NCBI GenBank assembly: GCA_031276965.1
Contig: JAISMC010000070.1
Span: forward strand, 1 to 43,878
Origin: Treponema sp.
GTDB taxonomy: Bacteria; Spirochaetota; Spirochaetia; Treponematales; Breznakiellaceae
Direction: 5' to 3'
DNA: 43,878 nt
The notes beneath the pieces are model-generated. The model searched no databases. It was not told where the DNA came from and saw nothing but the letters and a program-made list of their open reading frames with translations. Numbering within the stretch: the first letter of the stretch is position 1; the number at the start of each line of letters is the position of its first letter. Both the position numbers and the translations under genes were made by a program. Below are positions 15,859 through 24,663 of this stretch, in pieces.

Positions 15859-17104
15859 CGGAGATATAATAGTCGGCCTTGATATAGGTACGACCAAGGT
15901 CTGCGCCGTAATCGGCGAACAAAATGAAAACGGGACCATCGAAATAACCGGCGTGGGGATTAGTCCTTCCACCGGGCTCCGTAAGGGGGTGGTGGTTAAC
16001 ATTGAGGCCACCCTCAAATCCGTCGCCTCCGCCATTGAGGCGGCGGAAATGATGAGCGGCCGGGAGGTACATGCCTGCTGGACCGGCATCGGGGGCAGCC
16101 ACATCGACGGCATCAACTCCAGGGGGGTGGTGGCGGTTACCGGCAGGAACCGGGAAACCCGGGAGATAGGAAACGATGATGTAAACCGGGTGCTGGAAGC
16201 GGCCCGGGCGGTGGTCATTCCCATGGATCGTCAGGTTCTGGAGGTGATTCCCCAAGCTTACATCGTGGATGATCAGAAGGGTATACGGAATCCCCTGGAT
16301 ATGATTGGCGTGCGCCTGGAATCGGAGGTGCACATCATCACCTGTTCCGTAACCAGCGCCCAGAACCTTATCAAATGCGTTAACCGGGCGGGGTTCAGGG
16401 TTAATGATTTGATACTCCAAACCCTGGCGGCGGGCCGCGCCACCCTGACCGGGGAGGAAAAGGAATTGGGTACCGCCCTCATCGATCTTGGGGGGGGGAC
16501 CACCGACGTAATGGTCTATTCCCAGGGAACGCCCTACTCAACCATCACTATTCCTGCGGGGGGAGCCCAGGTAACCAGCGACATCTCGATAATAAAAAAT
16601 ATTTCCTTTGAGAATGCGGAACGGATAAAGCTTGATGCGGGATGCTGCTGGGAGGAGCTTCTCGAAAGGGACGGCGAGATCATCGTCCCCGGCGTGGGGG
16701 GGCGGCCGCCCCTGTCCATACCTAAATCCCAGATCCTGGGGATTATCCGCCCCCGGATGGAGGAGATTTTTACTATGGTGAAGGAGAAGCTGGATAAGCT
16801 TTCCCTGGCCCGGCCCCTGGGCGGGGGTATCGTGCTTACCGGCGGGGGTTCCCAGCTTCCGGGCGCAGCGGAACTGGCCTTTCACCTCTTTAAGCTTCCC
16901 GTAAGGGTAGGTTTTCCCCTGCCCGTTGGGGGATTAGTGGATGAGTACCGGAATCCTGTCTACGCCGCCGCAGTGGGGCTGGTTCTGGAAGGGGCAAGCC
17001 GGGAGGGGAAAACCGGAGACGGGGCCGAGCTTCGTCCCGGGGAAAAGGGGCAGACCTCTCTTTTTAGTAAATTAACGGAGTGGCTGAGGAAGGAATTTTT
17101 TTGA
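15851..17104 (+). CDS. ftsA: Cell division protein FtsA, probably started at CTG
   Basis: FtsA is an actin-like ATPase that ties FtsZ to the membrane. The 417-residue product has the ATP-site motifs DIIVGLDIGTTKVCAVIGE at the N-terminus, LIDLGGGTTDVMVYSQG near 210 and IVLTGGGSQLPG near 325, and a basic amphipathic end (LFSKLTEWLRKEFF) that serves as membrane anchor. No ATG, GTG or TTG precedes the first core strand; an in-frame stop lies at 15836-15838. CTG at 15851 sits six bases after GGAGG (15840-15844) and gives LASGDIIVGLDIG, the normal FtsA opening. The first GTG in frame (15953) would remove the phosphate-1 loop. CTG is therefore the best start. Confidence 0.92.
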   Translation: MASGDIIVGLDIGTTKVCAVIGEQNENGTIEITGVGISPSTGLRKGVVVNIEATLKSVASAIEAAEMMSGREVHACWTGIGGSHIDGINSRGVVAVTGRNRETREIGNDDVNRVLEAARAVVIPMDRQVLEVIPQAYIVDDQKGIRNPLDMIGVRLESEVHIITCSVTSAQNLIKCVNRAGFRVNDLILQTLAAGRATLTGEEKELGTALIDLGGGTTDVMVYSQGTPYSTITIPAGGAQVTSDISIIKNISFENAERIKLDAGCCWEELLERDGEIIVPGVGGRPPLSIPKSQILGIIRPRMEEIFTMVKEKLDKLSLARPLGGGIVLTGGGSQLPGAAELAFHLFKLPVRVGFPLPVGGLVDEYRNPVYAAAVGLVLEGASREGKTGDGAELRPGEKGQTSLFSKLTEWLRKEFF

Positions 17105-17116
17105 ATGGAGCTGTTT

Positions 17117-17132
17117 GGAAACTTCAGTTTCC
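17117..17132 (+). other. Small hairpin between ftsA and ftsZ
   Basis: GGAAAC (17117-17122) and GTTTCC (17127-17132) pair around a TTCA loop in the 97-base gap between ftsA and ftsZ. No T-run follows, so it is not a normal terminator. It may mark a processing or stability site that lets ftsZ be expressed at a different level. No convincing ftsZ promoter was found in the gap. Confidence 0.45.
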
Positions 17133-17201
17133 GGACAAGTTCAATGGATGCATTAAAAGCGGATTTGGGGTCTTGCTGTAAAAAACATTTGGGAGGGGAA
17201 C

Positions 17202-18404
17202 ATGAATATTCAGGTTTTTGAAGAAAAAGTAACGGGGCCGAACCCGACGATTATCAAGGTTATCGGCGCCGGGGGCGGCGGTTCCAATGCGGTAAACCGC
17301 ATGATTGAATGCGGTTTACAGCGGGTGCAGTTTATCGCCGCCAACACGGATCAACAGGCTCTGAACTTGAGCAGGGCCCCGATAAAGCTGCCCATCGGGG
17401 CAAAACTGACCGCCGGTCTTGGCGCCGGGGGCAAGCCGGATGTAGGCGAAAAGGCGGCCATGGAAGACCGGGAGATGATCGCCAACGCCCTCAAAGGCGC
17501 CGATATGGTCTTTGTTACCGCCGGTATGGGAGGCGGTACGGGGACCGGTTCGGCGCCGGTCATCGCCCAGGTGGCCCGTGAATGCGGCGCCCTCACCGTG
17601 GGGGTAGTTACCAAGCCCTTCGATTTTGAGGGCCGGTATAAGATGCGCCTTGCCATGGAGGGGATAGATAAAATGCGGGAGGCGGTGGATACCCTCATCG
17701 TCATTCCCAATCAGCATCTCCTTAAAATTGTGGAACGCAGAACCCCCATCAAAGAAGCCTTCCTCAAGGCCGATGATGTGCTCCGTCAGGGGGTACAGGG
17801 AATTTCGGATCTGATCACCGTTCCGGGGATCATCAACATTGACTTTGCCGATGTAAAGACCACCATGCACGGCCAGGGCGACGCCCTTATGGGGATAGGC
17901 GCCGGGTCCGGGGACAGCCGGGCGGAAGCGGCCGCCTCCAATGCGGTGGAAAACCCTCTCCTGGAGGATACCACCATTGAAGGGGCCCAGCACATCCTTA
18001 TCAATCTTACCGGCGGGGAGGATGTTTCCCTGGCGGAATTCCAGGATGTGGTCAACATTATCACCGCCAACGCCGATCCCGACGCCATGATTATCGCCGG
18101 TACCGCCGTTGACGCCACCATGACGGATAAGATTCAGGTAACGGTAATTGCCACGGGTTTTCAGAACGAGGCCGCAAAGTTTGTCCCGAAGCCCCAGAAC
18201 CTCGAAGTGGTCAAGCCCGGAGCCGGAGATTTTATTCCCTATGGGGATTTCATCAATCTCTACAACCGTTCCAAGGGACCCCAGGAATTTCTTGGCCGGC
18301 GGGGTTACCGGGAGGACGATCTGGATGTACCCACGGTGATAAGGGATCCTAAATTCGCTGAAAGGGAAGGGGCTGAAAAGAACAGCGCCGAAAAAAACGC
18401 GTAG
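17202..18404 (+). CDS. ftsZ: Cell division GTPase FtsZ
   Basis: FtsZ is the tubulin-like GTPase that forms the division ring. The 400-residue protein has GTP-binding motifs [17 protein letters not shown] near residue 20 and the tubulin signature [17 protein letters not shown] near 106, and the synergy loop [21 protein letters not shown] near 208. After residue 335 a short linker leads to [10 protein letters not shown], which matches the conserved C-terminal peptide that binds FtsA, followed by an unusual charged tail of about 18 residues ([17 protein letters not shown]). A GGGAGGGGA site precedes the ATG. Confidence 0.98.
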   Translation: MNIQVFEEKVTGPNPTIIKVIGAGGGGSNAVNRMIECGLQRVQFIAANTDQQALNLSRAPIKLPIGAKLTAGLGAGGKPDVGEKAAMEDREMIANALKGADMVFVTAGMGGGTGTGSAPVIAQVARECGALTVGVVTKPFDFEGRYKMRLAMEGIDKMREAVDTLIVIPNQHLLKIVERRTPIKEAFLKADDVLRQGVQGISDLITVPGIINIDFADVKTTMHGQGDALMGIGAGSGDSRAEAAASNAVENPLLEDTTIEGAQHILINLTGGEDVSLAEFQDVVNIITANADPDAMIIAGTAVDATMTDKIQVTVIATGFQNEAAKFVPKPQNLEVVKPGAGDFIPYGDFINLYNRSKGPQEFLGRRGYREDDLDVPTVIRDPKFAEREGAEKNSAEKNA

Positions 18405-18413
18405 GAAGATTCC

Positions 18414-19322
18414 ATGTCTAAAGACGAAAATCTGAAGGAATATTACTCCCGGCTTATCGCTGTGGAACGCCATTCCCCTCTGACCGCGGAGACCTATTGC
18501 GCGGAGATCCGCCGTTTTTTGACATGGCTTGAGGATACGGACCTTACCCTTGAAAGGACCGATTCTCCCTCTCTTGTCCGGTATCTGGATCTGCGCAGGA
18601 CCCGGGACGGGATTGATGCCCGTTCCGCCGCTAAAGCGGTATCCATACTCAGATCCTTCTTTAGATACGTGAACGATAAAAGCATACGGTCCGATAATCC
18701 TGCGGTGGTGCTGGAACTGCCCCGGAGAAGCCTGCATCTGCCCGAAGTACACAGCCGGGAAACGGTGGATAAGCTTCTTGGGATGATGGAAACCGGAACG
18801 CCCCGGGGTCTGCGGGACCGGGCCCTCTTTGAACTTATCTATTCGGCGGGGCTCAGGATTTCCGAGGCATCGGTCCTCAATATCCGGGATCTTGATTTTT
18901 CCCGGGAACTTCTCCGGGTCCGGGGCAAGGGCAGCAAAGAACGTTTCGTGCCCCTGGGGGAAGAAGCCGCCCGGTGGCTCAGGCGTTATCTAAAGGAAGG
19001 CCGTCCCGTTTTGGCGGGCGCGCGGCCGGGGAACGCCCTCTTCATCGGCCGGACGGGAAAGCGGCTTTCCCGGAAGGGGATATGGAAAAATTACGCCGTC
19101 CTGGCGGATCAGGCGGGCATAGGTTCCAAAATTCATACTCTGCGGCACAGTTATGCTACGGAACTTCTTGCCGGAGGGGCGGATCTACGGTCGGTACAGG
19201 AACTGCTGGGACATGCGGATCTTTCCACCACCCAGATCTACACCCATGTGGACGTGTCTCTCCTCAGGGAGAGCCACCGGCGGTACATGCCAAAACTGCG
19301 GGGGTACGCCGGTGAAAGTTAA
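18414..19322 (+). CDS. Site-specific tyrosine recombinase, XerC/XerD family
   Basis: Tyrosine recombinases of this family resolve chromosome dimers at dif during division. The 302-residue protein has the SAM-like N-domain (residues 1-95) and a catalytic domain with the full residue set: [12 protein letters not shown] (first Arg), KGSKERFVPLG (Lys), HTLRHSYATELLAGG (His-x-x-Arg), LGHADLSTTQIYTHV (His and the nucleophile Tyr). Length and motifs fit Xer rather than a phage integrase. A second Xer gene lies at 23205, so this is likely the partner subunit; which is XerC and which XerD cannot be settled from motifs. It directly follows ftsZ, at ten bases. Confidence 0.93.
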   Translation: MSKDENLKEYYSRLIAVERHSPLTAETYCAEIRRFLTWLEDTDLTLERTDSPSLVRYLDLRRTRDGIDARSAAKAVSILRSFFRYVNDKSIRSDNPAVVLELPRRSLHLPEVHSRETVDKLLGMMETGTPRGLRDRALFELIYSAGLRISEASVLNIRDLDFSRELLRVRGKGSKERFVPLGEEAARWLRRYLKEGRPVLAGARPGNALFIGRTGKRLSRKGIWKNYAVLADQAGIGSKIHTLRHSYATELLAGGADLRSVQELLGHADLSTTQIYTHVDVSLLRESHRRYMPKLRGYAGES

Positions 19323-20064
19323 AAAAGAGGCCTTAGCGGGGATTCTGATAATCGCCGTTATTGCCGTGGCGGCGGCAGTTTCCTATACCTATGCCAAGGC
19401 GAAGAACCGGAATACCCTGGCCGGGGCCATTGCAGAGTTAAGCCCCCGGGGCGGTCCGCCCGAAACCATTGAGGGGCTCCGCCAGGCCATCGCCCTCTAC
19501 GAGGAGGAACTGAACCGTTATGTTAAGACCGCGGCTCAGACCGGAGTGTACTGGAAGATCCTCGCATCCCGGCTCCAGGATAAGGGGCTCCACCTGGAAG
19601 CCCTGGACGCCCTGGAACAGGCTATCCGCTATCATCCTGATGATGCGGCTCTCCTCTATATGACCGGAGTTTCCGCCGCCGTCGCCGCAAAATCGTCGCT
19701 GGACTTCGGGGGAAGCCGGGAGAATGAAAACCGGACCCGGTATTACCGCCTAGCGGAATCGGCTTACCTTCAGGCCATTGCCTTGGACGATGCCTATGCC
19801 CGCCCCTGCTATGGCCTTGGGGTACTCTATGCGTTTGAACTGAACCGTCCCGCCGAGGCGATACCCTATCTCCAGCGGGTATCGGAGCTTCGGGGCAGCG
19901 ATACCGACGCCCTGTTTGTACTTGCCCGGGCCTATTATATGACCGGACAGCGGCAGGAGGCCCTGGATGTCTATGACAGGATCATTTCCTTTACCAAGGA
20001 TAAAACCAAAAAAGCGGAGGCGGAAAACAACCGCCGCTTTATTATGGATGAGATGAATGGATAA
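19312..20064 (+). CDS. Membrane-anchored tetratricopeptide-repeat protein
   Basis: The product of about 250 residues begins at GTG (19312-19314), inside the end of the recombinase gene. It has a membrane anchor at residues 6-28 (ALAGILIIAVIAVAAAVSYTY). The rest is made of TPR helix pairs: YWKILASRLQDKGLHLEALDALEQAIRYHPDDAALLYMTG, ESAYLQAIALDDAYARPCYGLGVLYAFELNRPAEAIPYL and DALFVLARAYYMTGQRQEALDVYDRII (quoted in parts of these repeats). It probably serves as a periplasmic or inner-membrane scaffold; no enzyme motif is present. It overlaps dprA by 8 bases. Confidence 0.75.
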   Translation: MKVKKEALAGILIIAVIAVAAAVSYTYAKAKNRNTLAGAIAELSPRGGPPETIEGLRQAIALYEEELNRYVKTAAQTGVYWKILASRLQDKGLHLEALDALEQAIRYHPDDAALLYMTGVSAAVAAKSSLDFGGSRENENRTRYYRLAESAYLQAIALDDAYARPCYGLGVLYAFELNRPAEAIPYLQRVSELRGSDTDALFVLARAYYMTGQRQEALDVYDRIISFTKDKTKKAEAENNRRFIMDEMNG

Positions 20065-21010
20065 ACGAGGTTTGCTGGATCTGATTGTAGGACGGCTTCC
20101 GGGCATCTCCGTCCTGGAACGGATACTTCTGGCCGGACAATTTGAGGCCGAGGAAGATTTTGTACGGCTCTCGAAACGGGATCTGGAACATATCCTGGGC
20201 CGGTCCCTGCGGCTTGCTCCTGATATGGAGACGGCGCGGCGGGCCGCCGAAGAGGACAGCCGCCGGGCCCGGCTTTCGGGGATAGGCTGTATCCCCTACG
20301 CCGCTGCGGCCTATCCGCCGCTGCTCCGGGAATTGCCGGACCCGCCGGCGCTGCTTTTTTACCGGGGCAGGCTCCCCAACCCGGAACTGCCCCTGGCGGC
20401 GGTGGTGGGTACCCGCCGGCCTTCGGGAGCCGCCGCGGTCCAGGCCTATGACATAAGCCGGGAACTTGCCCAGGGGGGGCTTCCGGTGGTTTCCGGTCTT
20501 GCTCTGGGAATAGACGCCATGGCCCACCGGGGAAACCTGGAAGGAGGCGCCCCCACCATCGCGGTCCTCGGTTCCGGCCTTGATCATATCTATCCGGCGG
20601 GGAACCGGATGCTGGCCCGGCGCATCGTCGAAACCGGCGGGGTCCTCCTGAGTGAGTATCCTCCCGGAACAGAGCCCCGGAAATGGCACTTCCCCGCCAG
20701 AAACCGGATCATCGCCGGCCTTGCCCGGGGAATCCTTATTGTGGAGGCGCCCCAGAATTCCGGCGCCCTGATCACCGCCCAATTTGCCCTGGATCAGGGC
20801 AGGGACCTCTGGGTCGCCTCCGCCGGAATAGTCCGGGGTGAGGGAACAAAGCGGCTTGCCTCCGACGGGGCCGGGATAATTGCGTCGGGGAAGACTATTC
20901 TTAAAGAATGGGGATTAGCCGCGGATAGTCCTAAGGAACCGGTTCCCTTTAGCGGGGCCGCCCTGGCGTCGTCCCTGGCGAGATCCCTCCAAATCGAATT
21001 GAAGGAATAG
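20057..21010 (+). CDS. dprA: DNA-processing protein DprA/Smf
   Basis: DprA loads RecA on incoming single-stranded DNA in transformable bacteria, and it is widely kept in others. The 317-residue protein has a helical N-domain and a Rossmann-like core: AAVVGTRRPSGAAAVQAYDI, VVSGLALGIDAMAHRGNLEGG, TIAVLGSGLDHIYP, GGVLLSEYPPGTEPRKWHFPARNRIIAGLARG, and VVEAPQNSGALITAQFALDQGR (read as ILIVEAP in this protein). A C-terminal winged-helix domain is not evident. Position before topA is the classic smf-topA arrangement. Confidence 0.95.
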   Translation: MDKRGLLDLIVGRLPGISVLERILLAGQFEAEEDFVRLSKRDLEHILGRSLRLAPDMETARRAAEEDSRRARLSGIGCIPYAAAAYPPLLRELPDPPALLFYRGRLPNPELPLAAVVGTRRPSGAAAVQAYDISRELAQGGLPVVSGLALGIDAMAHRGNLEGGAPTIAVLGSGLDHIYPAGNRMLARRIVETGGVLLSEYPPGTEPRKWHFPARNRIIAGLARGILIVEAPQNSGALITAQFALDQGRDLWVASAGIVRGEGTKRLASDGAGIIASGKTILKEWGLAADSPKEPVPFSGAALASSLARSLQIELKE

Positions 21011-21013
21011 CTA

Positions 21014-23194
21014 ATGGCGGCAAAAACCGGAAAAAAATCAAAAACCGAGGCTAAGGCAGGGAACAAAAAGATCCTGGTAATTGTGGAATCCCCCGCCAAG
21101 GCTAAAACTATCGAAAAATACCTTGGTCCCGGTTATACCGTTAAGGCTTCCATGGGACATCTTATCGATCTGCCCAAATCCCGGCTGGCCATAGATGTGG
21201 AACATGACTTTGAGCCGGAGTATATCACTGTCCGGGGCCGGGCCAAGCTTTTGAAGGAACTCCAGGGGGACGCCAAAAAGGCGGGTACGGTGCTTCTGGC
21301 AAGTGATAACGACCGGGAGGGGGAGGCCATCGCCTGGCATCTCAAGAACGCCATCACCGCTAAAACCGCCAAAGTGCCTATTCAGCGGATTGCCTTTAAC
21401 GAGATTACCCCCATGGCAATTCGGGATGCGGTGGCCCGTCCTTCGTCCATCGACGAAGCCAAGGTAAACGCCCAAAAGGCCCGCCGGGTTCTGGACAGGC
21501 TGGTTGGGTATAATCTGTCGCCCCTGCTCTGGAAAAAGGTAAAGAACGGCCTCTCCGCCGGACGGGTCCAGTCGGTGGCCCTCAGGCTTATCTGCGAACG
21601 GGAGAAAGAGGCGGAGTCCTTTATCCCCGAAGAATACTGGACCCTGGAAGCGGATTTCAAAACGGAAAAATCCGGCAGGACCTTTACCGCCCAGTTAGTG
21701 TCCTGGCAGGGGAACAGGCCGGAATTGAAAAGCGAGGCCGCGGTAAAGGCGATTATCAATGCTATTACCGGCTCCGAAGCGGCGGTACGGGACATACGGG
21801 AAACTGAAAAAACCGTCCGGCCCAAGCCTCCCTTTACTACTTCCCAGCTGCAGCAGGCGGCGGCAAACCGGCTGGGCTTTACCAGCAGAAAAACCATGCA
21901 GGTAGCTCAACAGCTCTACGAAGGGGTAAATATAGGCGAGGGGCGGGTAGGGCTTATCACCTATATGCGCACCGATTCGGTGCGCATCTCCCGGTTTGCC
22001 CTGGAGGAGGTCCGTTCATGGATAGGGGATAATTTCCCCGGGGATCTTCCCGAAAGGGCCGCCGAGTATGCTCCGGGGAAGAAAGCCCAGGACGCCCATG
22101 AAGCGATCCGGCCCACCTATGTCAACTATGTCCCGGAATCAATTAAAGATTTCCTCACCAAAGATCAACTCCGGCTCTATACAATAATCTGGGAACGTTT
22201 TGTTTCCAGTCAGATGAATCCGGCGAAGACCAAAACCGTCAGTATTGATATTGTGGTTCATCCCGGCGGCTCCGGAGAGGGGATATTCCGCATCGCCGGA
22301 ACAAAGATCGTTGAAAAGGGATTCTACAAGGTGATGAAGCTTCTGACTTCCAAAGAGGAAAAGGGAAATACCCTGCCGTCCCTTAAAATTGGAGACAAGG
22401 TGAAGGCGGAGAAGTTCTATCCCGAACAGCACTTTACCCAGGGACCGCCCCGCTATACCGACGCCTCCATCGTTAAGACCCTGGAGGAAAAGGGTATAGG
22501 CCGGCCCTCCACCTACGCCCCCATCATTTCGGTACTCCTGGACCGTTACTATGTGGTCCGTTCCAATAAACAGCTGGTACCCACTCTCCTGGGCCGGATG
22601 ATCTGCGACATGCTGGTGGAATATTTCCCCCAGGTGGTGGACGCCGCTTTTACCGCATCTATGGAAAGCAAACTGGACGAGGTTGAAGAGAGCCAGCTTC
22701 CCTGGTCCGAGATGATCCGGAAATTCTACAATCCCTTTAAGGATCGGGTGGAGGAGGTAGGGAAGACCCTGGAATCTTTTAAGGGTTCCCTGGATGAACC
22801 TACGGATTATGTCTGTGAAAAATGCGGCAAACCTATGGTGAAAAAGCTGGGCCGCTTCGGGATTTTCCTGGCCTGTTCCGGTTTCCCCGAGTGCAGAAAT
22901 ACCAAATCCATACCCCTGGCAAAGTGCCCCAAATGCGGCGGGGATGTTGTGGCCCGGAAAACCAGGGGACGGGGCAAGGAATTCTACGGCTGTACCAATT
23001 ATCCTGACTGCGATTTTATCAGCCACTTTAAGCCCATAAACATGAACTGTCCCAAGTGCGGACAGTTCATGGTGGAAAAGTACGATAAGAAAAACGGCGC
23101 CCATAAGGCTTGTATCAATCCGGACTGCGACTATCTCCACAGCGAAGAGGAAGAGACGCCGGCGGACGGGACCGGAGGAACCGGTGAGGAATAG
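21014..23194 (+). CDS. topA: DNA topoisomerase I
   Basis: Type IA topoisomerase that relaxes negative supercoils. The 726-residue protein has the Toprim domain (ILVIVESPAKAKTIEKYLG and VLLASDNDREGEAIAWHL with metal-binding acids), the arch region, and the active-site Tyr in GLITYMRTDSVRIS near residue 316. The C-terminal 130 residues hold three four-Cys zinc ribbons: CEKCGKPM...CSGFPEC, CPKCGGDV...CTNYPDC and CPKCGQFM...CINPDC. It follows dprA at 3 bases and leads into a Xer recombinase gene. Confidence 0.98.
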   Translation: MAAKTGKKSKTEAKAGNKKILVIVESPAKAKTIEKYLGPGYTVKASMGHLIDLPKSRLAIDVEHDFEPEYITVRGRAKLLKELQGDAKKAGTVLLASDNDREGEAIAWHLKNAITAKTAKVPIQRIAFNEITPMAIRDAVARPSSIDEAKVNAQKARRVLDRLVGYNLSPLLWKKVKNGLSAGRVQSVALRLICEREKEAESFIPEEYWTLEADFKTEKSGRTFTAQLVSWQGNRPELKSEAAVKAIINAITGSEAAVRDIRETEKTVRPKPPFTTSQLQQAAANRLGFTSRKTMQVAQQLYEGVNIGEGRVGLITYMRTDSVRISRFALEEVRSWIGDNFPGDLPERAAEYAPGKKAQDAHEAIRPTYVNYVPESIKDFLTKDQLRLYTIIWERFVSSQMNPAKTKTVSIDIVVHPGGSGEGIFRIAGTKIVEKGFYKVMKLLTSKEEKGNTLPSLKIGDKVKAEKFYPEQHFTQGPPRYTDASIVKTLEEKGIGRPSTYAPIISVLLDRYYVVRSNKQLVPTLLGRMICDMLVEYFPQVVDAAFTASMESKLDEVEESQLPWSEMIRKFYNPFKDRVEEVGKTLESFKGSLDEPTDYVCEKCGKPMVKKLGRFGIFLACSGFPECRNTKSIPLAKCPKCGGDVVARKTRGRGKEFYGCTNYPDCDFISHFKPINMNCPKCGQFMVEKYDKKNGAHKACINPDCDYLHSEEEETPADGTGGTGEE

Positions 23195-23204
23195 GGAGGA
23201 CTCC

Positions 23205-24134
23205 GTGGGGACGCTGCGGCCGGGGAAGACAGCGGAATATCTCGACTACCTCCGATCCGTCCGGGGAATGTCGGAGCGGACCGTCAGGGCCTACGGAACG
23301 GATCTGGAGCGTTTTTCCGCCTACTGCGGTACCGTTAACACGATCCCGGAACAGGCGGGCCCCCGGGAAGTTCAAGGTTTTATCGGCAGCCTCAGCGCCG
23401 GAAGAACCGCGCCGGTCAGCGTAAACCGGACCCTCTCTTCGCTCCGGGGGTTTTACCGCTGGCTTATACGCTTCAATTACCGCAGCGACGATCCCGCCGG
23501 TTCCCTTAGAAACCTTAAAACTCCCAAAACCCTGCCCTCCTTTCTTTGGGAGGGGGAAATGGCCCGTTTTTCCGAACTCCCCGATACCGCCGGGATACTC
23601 TGGCCCCTCCGGGACAAGGCATTGATTCTGGTTATGTATTCCGCGGGACTTCGGATCTCGGAACTGGTGGAACTTTCCCTTCCGGATCTGGAACATAACC
23701 TGAGCGGAGCCAGGGTCATCGGCAAGGGGGACAAGGAACGGTATGTTTTCTTTTCCGGTGAGGGGCGGGAAGCCCTGGCGGCATATCTTCCTGCCAGGGA
23801 AGCGCGGATAAGGGAAGGGGCTCCCACGGACAGAATCTTTATTAACCGCAGGGGAGGGCCCATATCGGTGCCTGGGGTACGGTGGGTTATCGCCCAGTAC
23901 GCCAAACGTTCCGGTCTGGGACATATACATCCCCATGCCCTAAGGCATAGTTTCGCCACCCACCTGGTCAATTCAGGCTGTGATGTCCGGCTTGTACAGG
24001 AACTGCTCGGTCACGCCAGCCTTTCCACCACCCAGCGTTATACCCATGTAAATATGGAACACCTAAAGCAGGTATATAAAAAGGCCCACCCCCATGCGCG
24101 GGCGGGAACAGGAGTGCATAATGAGAAACGGTAG
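23205..24134 (+). CDS. xerC: Tyrosine recombinase XerC (CodV-like)
   Basis: Second Xer-family recombinase, about 309 residues. The N-domain carries [26 protein letters not shown]; the catalytic domain has [12 protein letters not shown] (Arg), [11 protein letters not shown] (Lys), [17 protein letters not shown] (His-x-x-Arg) and [16 protein letters not shown] (His, Tyr). GTG at 23205 is preferred because AGGGAGG lies five bases upstream; a GTG at 23184 has no good site and lies inside topA. The order topA-xer-hslV-hslU is that of Bacillus topA-(trmFO)-codV-codW-codX, so this gene corresponds to codV/xerC by position. Confidence 0.92.
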   Translation: MGTLRPGKTAEYLDYLRSVRGMSERTVRAYGTDLERFSAYCGTVNTIPEQAGPREVQGFIGSLSAGRTAPVSVNRTLSSLRGFYRWLIRFNYRSDDPAGSLRNLKTPKTLPSFLWEGEMARFSELPDTAGILWPLRDKALILVMYSAGLRISELVELSLPDLEHNLSGARVIGKGDKERYVFFSGEGREALAAYLPAREARIREGAPTDRIFINRRGGPISVPGVRWVIAQYAKRSGLGHIHPHALRHSFATHLVNSGCDVRLVQELLGHASLSTTQRYTHVNMEHLKQVYKKAHPHARAGTGVHNEKR

Positions 24135-24663
24135 CTTTCGTTCCACCACGGTCCTTGCGGTCCGCAGGAACGGCAGGGTCGCCATGGCCGGAGACGGGCA
24201 GGTAACCTTTGGTGAAACGGTGATGAAGAATAATGCCCGCAAAGTACGGCGTCTTCTGGATGGGAAGGTACTCTGTGGTTTTGCCGGCGCCACTGCCGAC
24301 GCTTTTACCCTCTTTGACCGCTTTGAGGAGAAGCTCAAGGAGTATTCCGGGGATCTTGCCCGGGCGGCGGTGGAGCTGGCCACGGACTGGCGGACCGACC
24401 GTTCCCTCCGCCGGCTTGAGGCCATGCTTCTGGTGGCGGATCTTTCCAAGACCCTGCTCATCTCCGGTACGGGGGATGTGGTGGAACCCGCTCTGGACGC
24501 CCTGGCCATAGGCTCCGGGGGCAGCTACGCTTATGCCGCCGCCCTGGCTTACTTGAACGGTTCGGATCTTCCGGCGGCGGAAATTGCCGAACGGAGCCTT
24601 AAAATAGCCGGGGATATCTGCATTTACACTAATGGTCAAATCACCATAGAGGAACTGGGATGA
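24121..24663 (+). CDS. hslV: ATP-dependent protease proteolytic subunit HslV
   Basis: HslV is the threonine peptidase of the HslUV protease. The 180-residue protein starts at ATG 24121 after an AGGAG site and inside the end of xerC. Its core matches the family: [73 protein letters not shown] and [13 protein letters not shown]. The catalytic Thr is not directly after Met but follows MRNGSFRS, so an eight-residue leader has to be removed if TTVL is the mature start. It overlaps hslU by ATGA. Confidence 0.96.
   Translation: MRNGSFRSTTVLAVRRNGRVAMAGDGQVTFGETVMKNNARKVRRLLDGKVLCGFAGATADAFTLFDRFEEKLKEYSGDLARAAVELATDWRTDRSLRRLEAMLLVADLSKTLLISGTGDVVEPALDALAIGSGGSYAYAAALAYLNGSDLPAAEIAERSLKIAGDICIYTNGQITIEELG

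Noticed and set aside
17316-18752. A 478-codon minus-strand frame opposite ftsZ
   Set aside because: Mirror frame of ftsZ with no motif, poor ribosome site and biased composition.
18414-24134. Integron or phage integrase origin for the two tyrosine recombinases
   Set aside because: Lengths, motifs and chromosomal context are those of XerC/XerD; no attachment repeats, attC-like sites or phage genes are nearby.
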